NCBI GenBank assembly: GCA_013288145.1
Contig: JABDCJ010000007.1
Location: 8,757-72,756 of the forward strand
Direction: 5' to 3'
DNA from: Nitrososphaerota archaeon
GTDB taxonomy: Archaea > Thermoproteota > Nitrososphaeria > Nitrososphaerales > CADDZS01
DNA length: 64,000 bases
In this document: one piece after another, positions 61,522 through 64,000 of the stretch
How positions within the stretch are numbered: the stretch's first letter is position 1
Layout of the letters: every line of letters begins with the position of its first letter
Notes under the pieces: generated by a model
What the model was told of the DNA's origin: nothing
Database searches by the model: none
Seen by the model: only the letters and a program-made list of their open reading frames with translations
Position numbers and translations under genes: made by a program

Positions 61522-63516
61522 ATGCAATTTCGGTTCGGGATACGTGAAGCAGCTTTCTTTGTAATAGCAATGATCGTGGTAGCGACGGGGCTGTCTGCGC
61601 CCTTTTTGTTAGGCGCGAAAACCATTACGGTTGCTCCGGTGATTACGACCGGGACCGGACCTCAAGGCGCGGACTCGCAGAATTCCTCTCTCCTTTCATC
61701 CAGCCCACCCCCGCGAAATGTAGGTGCGTTCAAAAATTACACACAGCTAGAGGACTTTATCGCGGCAAACTCAAAGAACGTACAGCAGCAGAACTATCCC
61801 AGCAGCTTTAACGGAAATGGAGTTGCCACTGTGACGATGATGGAAACAATGTCGTCGTCTTCAATGTCTGAAGCATCCAGTACTGCCGCCGGTTCTGCGT
61901 CGACTCCATCATACACTGGAACCAACGTCCAAGTCGCTGGAGTGGATGAACCTGATACCGTCAAGACTGACGGGCTGCATATCTTCGTCGCATCTGTAGC
62001 AGCTGTAACAATCATCAATGCGTACCCCCCAACATCCGCTGCTATTGCGTCAACATTGTCCTACCCGAATGAGCAAGTACTGGGAATCGAAATTGCCCCG
62101 AATCGTCTAGCAGTAATCAATCAAAGAAATACGAATGCTACATACATCGATTTACTACTCTACGACACGACGCATCTTAGCTCTCCAAAGCTGATGGAAA
62201 ATGCGAGCATTGCAGGAAACTATGTATCCGCGCGTCTTTCAGATGGTTATCTCTATGCGATCATCCAGCAGCCCTCGTTCCAGTACGGTCCTTACGGCAA
62301 CCTGACGGGGGTAATGCCTGTAGTGACGGAAAACACTGCGTCACGCACCCTTGCGCCTTCCTCTGTATTTTACACGGACAACTGGGCGCAGATCAGTTAC
62401 TATACCATGGTCGTGAGCTTGAGCATGACCACCGGGCAAGAGAGAACTATCTCCATCCTTACCGGAGAATCCTCGACGATCTACGTTTCGACCTCAAACA
62501 TCTATGTGGTCTATGACATAGTTCCCATGATGGCCGCGGACGGCATTCCAGGGGACGTGTATACGGGAGGAATGATTTCCTCTGACATGGTCAGCGGTCA
62601 GAATACTTCAATATTCCGGGCAGCATACTCCAATGGCGTTGTCGTCGTGCAGGCGGCGGGCGAAGTCCCCGGAACCATCCTCAACCAGTTCTCGCTCGAC
62701 GAGTACAACGGATACTTCCGAGTGGCTACAAGTCGGTTTGCCACGATCAATAATGTTGCCACGACAAGCGACGACGTATATGTTCTCAACGAGAACTTGA
62801 GCCTAGTGTCCTCGATCAAAAACATCGCGCCGGGCGAGAACATTTACGCAGTGCGTTTTGTCGGGGACCAAGGGTATGTCGTGACGTTCCAGCAGGTAGA
62901 TCCGTTGTTTGTCATCTCTTTCATGAACATGACGCATCCCGTGATCGAGAGCGCTCTAAAAATGAATGGCTACTCTGACTACCTCCAGCCCCTTCCAGGT
63001 GGATACCTGCTCGGGATCGGAAAGGACACAGTTCCCGCATCCGATGGAAATTACTCGTACTACTTGGGCCTGAAGATGTCCCTGTTCAAGGTGTATAGCA
63101 ACGGATCAACCACACAGATCTCAAAGTATGTCTTGGGTGACCGCGGGACGGAATCCCCGGCCCTGACAGATCATCTCGCGTTCACCTACGATCCGACCAA
63201 GAACATTACCGTGATACCCGTGCTCCTCGCGCAGGTGAGCGGCAACCAGTCGACAGGTCCCAATGGGTACCCGCTCTATGGAGATCCAGTCTACCAAGGC
63301 GCATACGTCTTTAGGGTGAATTCTACTGGGATTGTCCTTCTAGGACGAGTTACGCAGTACCAGAACTACGCTGATTCCCCGGTGAACAACCTGGACATAT
63401 ACAGGACGATCATCATCGGCAATTACCTCTACACGATCTCGCAGGGAGAAGTGATGGTGAGCTCGCTCGCAGATTTCTCCACGGTAGCGACAATCTCCCT
63501 GCCGACAACCAACTAA
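61522..63516 (+). CDS. Secreted protein with C-terminal beta-propeller domain (PF09826-like)
   Basis: 664 residues. A signal peptide or anchor (AFFVIAMIVVATGLSAPFLL), a Ser/Thr-rich linker (to about 130), then TGTNVQVAGVDEPDTVKTDG, the landmark of this propeller family, and blades with VYVLN-type strands to the end (IIIGNYLYTISQGEVMVSSL). Exported; probably a binding or scaffold protein on the cell surface. GC at third positions is higher than in the accessory region, as in core chromosomal genes. Confidence 0.88.
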   Translation: MQFRFGIREAAFFVIAMIVVATGLSAPFLLGAKTITVAPVITTGTGPQGADSQNSSLLSSSPPPRNVGAFKNYTQLEDFIAANSKNVQQQNYPSSFNGNGVATVTMMETMSSSSMSEASSTAAGSASTPSYTGTNVQVAGVDEPDTVKTDGLHIFVASVAAVTIINAYPPTSAAIASTLSYPNEQVLGIEIAPNRLAVINQRNTNATYIDLLLYDTTHLSSPKLMENASIAGNYVSARLSDGYLYAIIQQPSFQYGPYGNLTGVMPVVTENTASRTLAPSSVFYTDNWAQISYYTMVVSLSMTTGQERTISILTGESSTIYVSTSNIYVVYDIVPMMAADGIPGDVYTGGMISSDMVSGQNTSIFRAAYSNGVVVVQAAGEVPGTILNQFSLDEYNGYFRVATSRFATINNVATTSDDVYVLNENLSLVSSIKNIAPGENIYAVRFVGDQGYVVTFQQVDPLFVISFMNMTHPVIESALKMNGYSDYLQPLPGGYLLGIGKDTVPASDGNYSYYLGLKMSLFKVYSNGSTTQISKYVLGDRGTESPALTDHLAFTYDPTKNITVIPVLLAQVSGNQSTGPNGYPLYGDPVYQGAYVFRVNSTGIVLLGRVTQYQNYADSPVNNLDIYRTIIIGNYLYTISQGEVMVSSLADFSTVATISLPTTN

Positions 63517-64000
63517 AAGGATGACACAACTGTGCTACGAAAATAGTATCTCGAATGTGAACCGACGAATCTCATGAATTGAGACAGGTTGCTGGCAGGA
63601 AATCGTAGTATTCTAGATTAGTCCGTCTATATATGTAAGAATTCTTTTCTGACAACAATTGCGAGAATCTATCACAGGAATTTTGAGACAACTGACAGCT
63701 TTCATGAGAAGCATATAAGTCGGGCTAGTTGTTTTCGTCGATTCACGTTTGGAATCGGGTTACTAAATTTCGGTAATTTTGTTGTGAATCATGAAAAAAC
63801 GACTACTAAATTTCGTGTCGATATCTTTCGAAATGTAAGTTCGAAAATTCGATAGAAAGAATAGTCCGTGGTCGAACTTCGCGAAGATCCCGATTTGCTC
63901 TATAAGAAAAAGGCCGATTCCAAACTGTGATTCGTTTTAGTCCGTGTGGAAGAAAAAAACTTTCCAAAAACCTTGAATTCGACGAATTTCATTTAATCCT
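63517..64000. other. Gene-free right end
   Basis: No credible gene. A near-repeat TACTAAATTTCG occurs at about 63762 and 63806, and AGTCCGT occurs three times (about 63619, 63863, 63939). TATA-like sequence GCATATAAG lies around 63713-63721. Possibly a long intergenic or the start of a gene beyond the window. Confidence 0.3.

Noticed and set aside
1..64000. CRISPR array or cas genes
   Set aside because: No regularly spaced repeats of 24-40 bases and no Cas-like protein seen anywhere.
63700..64000. Possible repeat array at the right end (TACTAAATTTCG, AGTCCGT)
   Set aside because: Copies are few, unevenly spaced and short; chance in AT-rich sequence is enough.

Overview
The window looks archaeal, most likely Nitrososphaeria/Thermoproteota, and probably a non-ammonia-oxidising soil lineage from an acidic habitat. 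The archaeal marks are a tRNA-Phe with an intron inside the anticodon stem, a PolB2-type DNA polymerase, thermopsin-family acid proteases, KaiC-like ATPases, PRC-barrel proteins, a DUF996 protein, and first genes that start about 25-35 bp downstream of TATA-like boxes (leaderless style) while internal operon genes carry GGAGG-like ribosome sites. The placement is inference; no 16S gene or other phylogenetic marker is present.

1-39.3 kb is accessory-looking. 1-5.2 kb holds secreted proteins: a left-truncated protein that runs off the window, a split beta-propeller and a split papain-like protease. 5.4-12.5 kb is a compact plasmid/virus-like cluster: a divergent winged-helix regulator, an AbrB-like protein, a P-loop replication helicase-like protein, a DNA methyltransferase and several small unknowns. 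13-19.7 kb holds Thr-rich secreted proteins, a ribbon-helix-helix protein, a thermopsin, a large membrane protein and tiny zinc ribbons. 19.8-23.4 kb is a four-gene operon built on a PolB2 polymerase with a degenerate active site, a RecA-like protein and two small coiled-coil paralogues. 23.6-27.4 kb has an HxlR regulator, a DHA2-type exporter and an FMN-binding protein. 27.5-35.1 kb has a frameshifted thermopsin and more anchored Thr-rich surface proteins. 35.5-39.2 kb has a membrane-anchored Mrr-like nuclease and a tyrosine integrase beside tRNA-Phe, the probable attachment site of an integrated element lying to the left.

39.4-63.5 kb looks like ordinary chromosome: MscS-like channel, lipoyl synthase, class III aminotransferase, SIS-domain protein and methyltransferase, a terpenoid-cyclase-like toroid protein, a sulfite-oxidase-like molybdoenzyme, an ABC exporter, an orphan DNA methyltransferase, a GT4 glycosyltransferase, two PRC-barrel proteins, and a four-gene operon of two RecA/KaiC-like ATPases with a seven-helix membrane protein and an FMN-binding split-barrel protein. 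A structured RNA candidate with its own TATA box lies at about 51.54-51.67 kb.

Several genes are broken by single-base changes, mostly one extra base in a homopolymer, plus one in-frame stop. This may be decay, phase variation or consensus error, and it should temper any reading of the affected genes.
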